Part shown: positions 63,563 to 64,000 of the stretch, in pieces
How the letters are laid out: each line of letters opens with the position of its first letter
Numbering within the stretch: the first letter of the stretch is position 1
Assembly: GCA_963924555.1 (NCBI GenBank)
Contig: OZ004592.1
Location: 2,294,001 to 2,358,000, forward strand
DNA: 64,000 nucleotides
Source: Crambe crambe
Taxonomy: Eukaryota > Porifera > Demospongiae > Poecilosclerida > Crambeidae
Reading direction: 5' to 3'
Position numbers and translations under genes: made by a program
Notes under the pieces: generated by a model
Told to the model about the DNA's origin: nothing
Seen by the model: only the letters and a program-made list of their open reading frames with translations
Database searches by the model: none

Positions 63563-64000
63563 TCAAGTGTACATCAATTCAGCCATTTCTGACATCGGCT
63601 TTGGCAGAAACATAATCTGGTCCAAGTAACCAGCTAAATCGTCCACTGTTGTGTCATCGAAACTGTTCACACTTGCTGCCGCTGCTTCTTCTCTGCAACT
63701 TCTGTGAAAAACCACTGGATGTGATACAGCATTACTACTTTGGCTGGATACACTAAGAGTGTTAAAGGATTCTATGATACTACTATTATTGTCTTCTAGT
63801 CTGTTCGAAAGATTAAGGTGCCCCTTCTTTCTAGGCTGAGCTATGTTCATGGAAGTACATTCACAGGGATGTGTTGGAGTGAGCCCATTGGATTGACACA
63901 ACTCTCTCACTGAACTGTTGGAGGAATCTGAGTGAAGTAAGTATGTCATATCTTGAGGTTGATGAGAGTACAAGCCTTGGATGTTATTCATGGACTTGGT
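63563..64000 (-). CDS. OSER1: OSER1-like protein, C-terminal part
   Basis: An open minus frame runs from the right edge to a stop at 63563, about 145 codons. The C-terminus SFDDTTVDDLAGYLDQIMF followed by LPKPMSEMAELMYT matches the conserved end of OSER1 (oxidative-stress-responsive serine-rich protein 1): acidic D-D-T-x-x-D-L-x-G-Y, then P-K-x-M-S-x-M-A-E-x-M-Y-T. A cysteine-containing HPCECTSM motif upstream resembles the short Cys patch of that family, and the rest is Ser-rich. In vertebrates the gene is induced by peroxide and linked to FOXO-dependent stress resistance. The N-terminus lies outside the window. Confidence 0.82.
   Translation of the reverse strand, partial: TKSMNNIQGLYSHQPQDMTYLLHSDSSNSSVRELCQSNGLTPTHPCECTSMNIAQPRKKGHLNLSNRLEDNNSSIIESFNTLSVSSQSSNAVSHPVVFHRSCREEAAAASVNSFDDTTVDDLAGYLDQIMFLPKPMSEMAELMYT

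Overview
This window is eukaryotic and animal: AT-rich DNA, many GT–AG introns (mostly about 40–400 bp, a few of 2–3 kb), closely packed genes, and unambiguous metazoan gene families. The mix of caspase-like, ZU5 and Death domains in one tandem cluster, short introns, head-to-head gene pairs and frequent AGCTAGCT words suggests an early-branching animal, most likely a demosponge. That assignment is inference from gene content, not from a search.

Layout. From 1 to about 14.2 kb is a repeat-rich accessory region. It holds a broken fragment of the nearby DLGAP5/HURP gene, decayed pieces of death-fold and NTPase-type innate-immunity-like genes, one largely complete caspase-like/ZU5/Death gene (5782–9211, minus) that carries an in-frame stop, fold-back elements, and two copies of a SINE-like repeat with a conserved hairpin and an (AC)n tail.

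From 14.4 to 64 kb is conserved gene space: DLGAP5/HURP (minus, 7 exons) head-to-head with BPNT2/IMPAD1 (plus); an XK-related scramblase-family protein (minus, single exon); a KLF10/11-type zinc-finger factor (plus); ornithine decarboxylase (minus, 7 exons, two GC–AG introns); eIF3i (plus, 8 exons); an inverted-repeat-bounded element with a small Cys-rich ORF; a single-exon protein with two Brinker-like DNA-binding domains and a CENPB-type HTH (plus); tektin-2 (minus, 7 exons) head-to-head with nucleoporin TPR (plus, about 34 exons over 19 kb). A secreted three-repeat DUF5648-like protein is nested antisense in the largest TPR intron. Two tandem DOK-like PH–PTB adaptors (minus) and the C-terminus of OSER1 (minus, running off the right edge) close the window.

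The conserved genes do not form one pathway. DLGAP5 (spindle), TPR (nuclear pore), tektin-2 (cilium), ODC (polyamines), eIF3i (translation) and BPNT2 (Golgi nucleotide phosphatase) are housekeeping neighbours, several sharing divergent promoters. The most unusual material is the decaying death-fold cluster with its structured repeats, the nested DUF5648 gene flanked by direct repeats, and the inverted-repeat element at 33.5–34.4 kb. Exon boundaries were deduced by hand from splice signals, reading phase and protein similarity; most are phase-consistent, and exceptions are stated.
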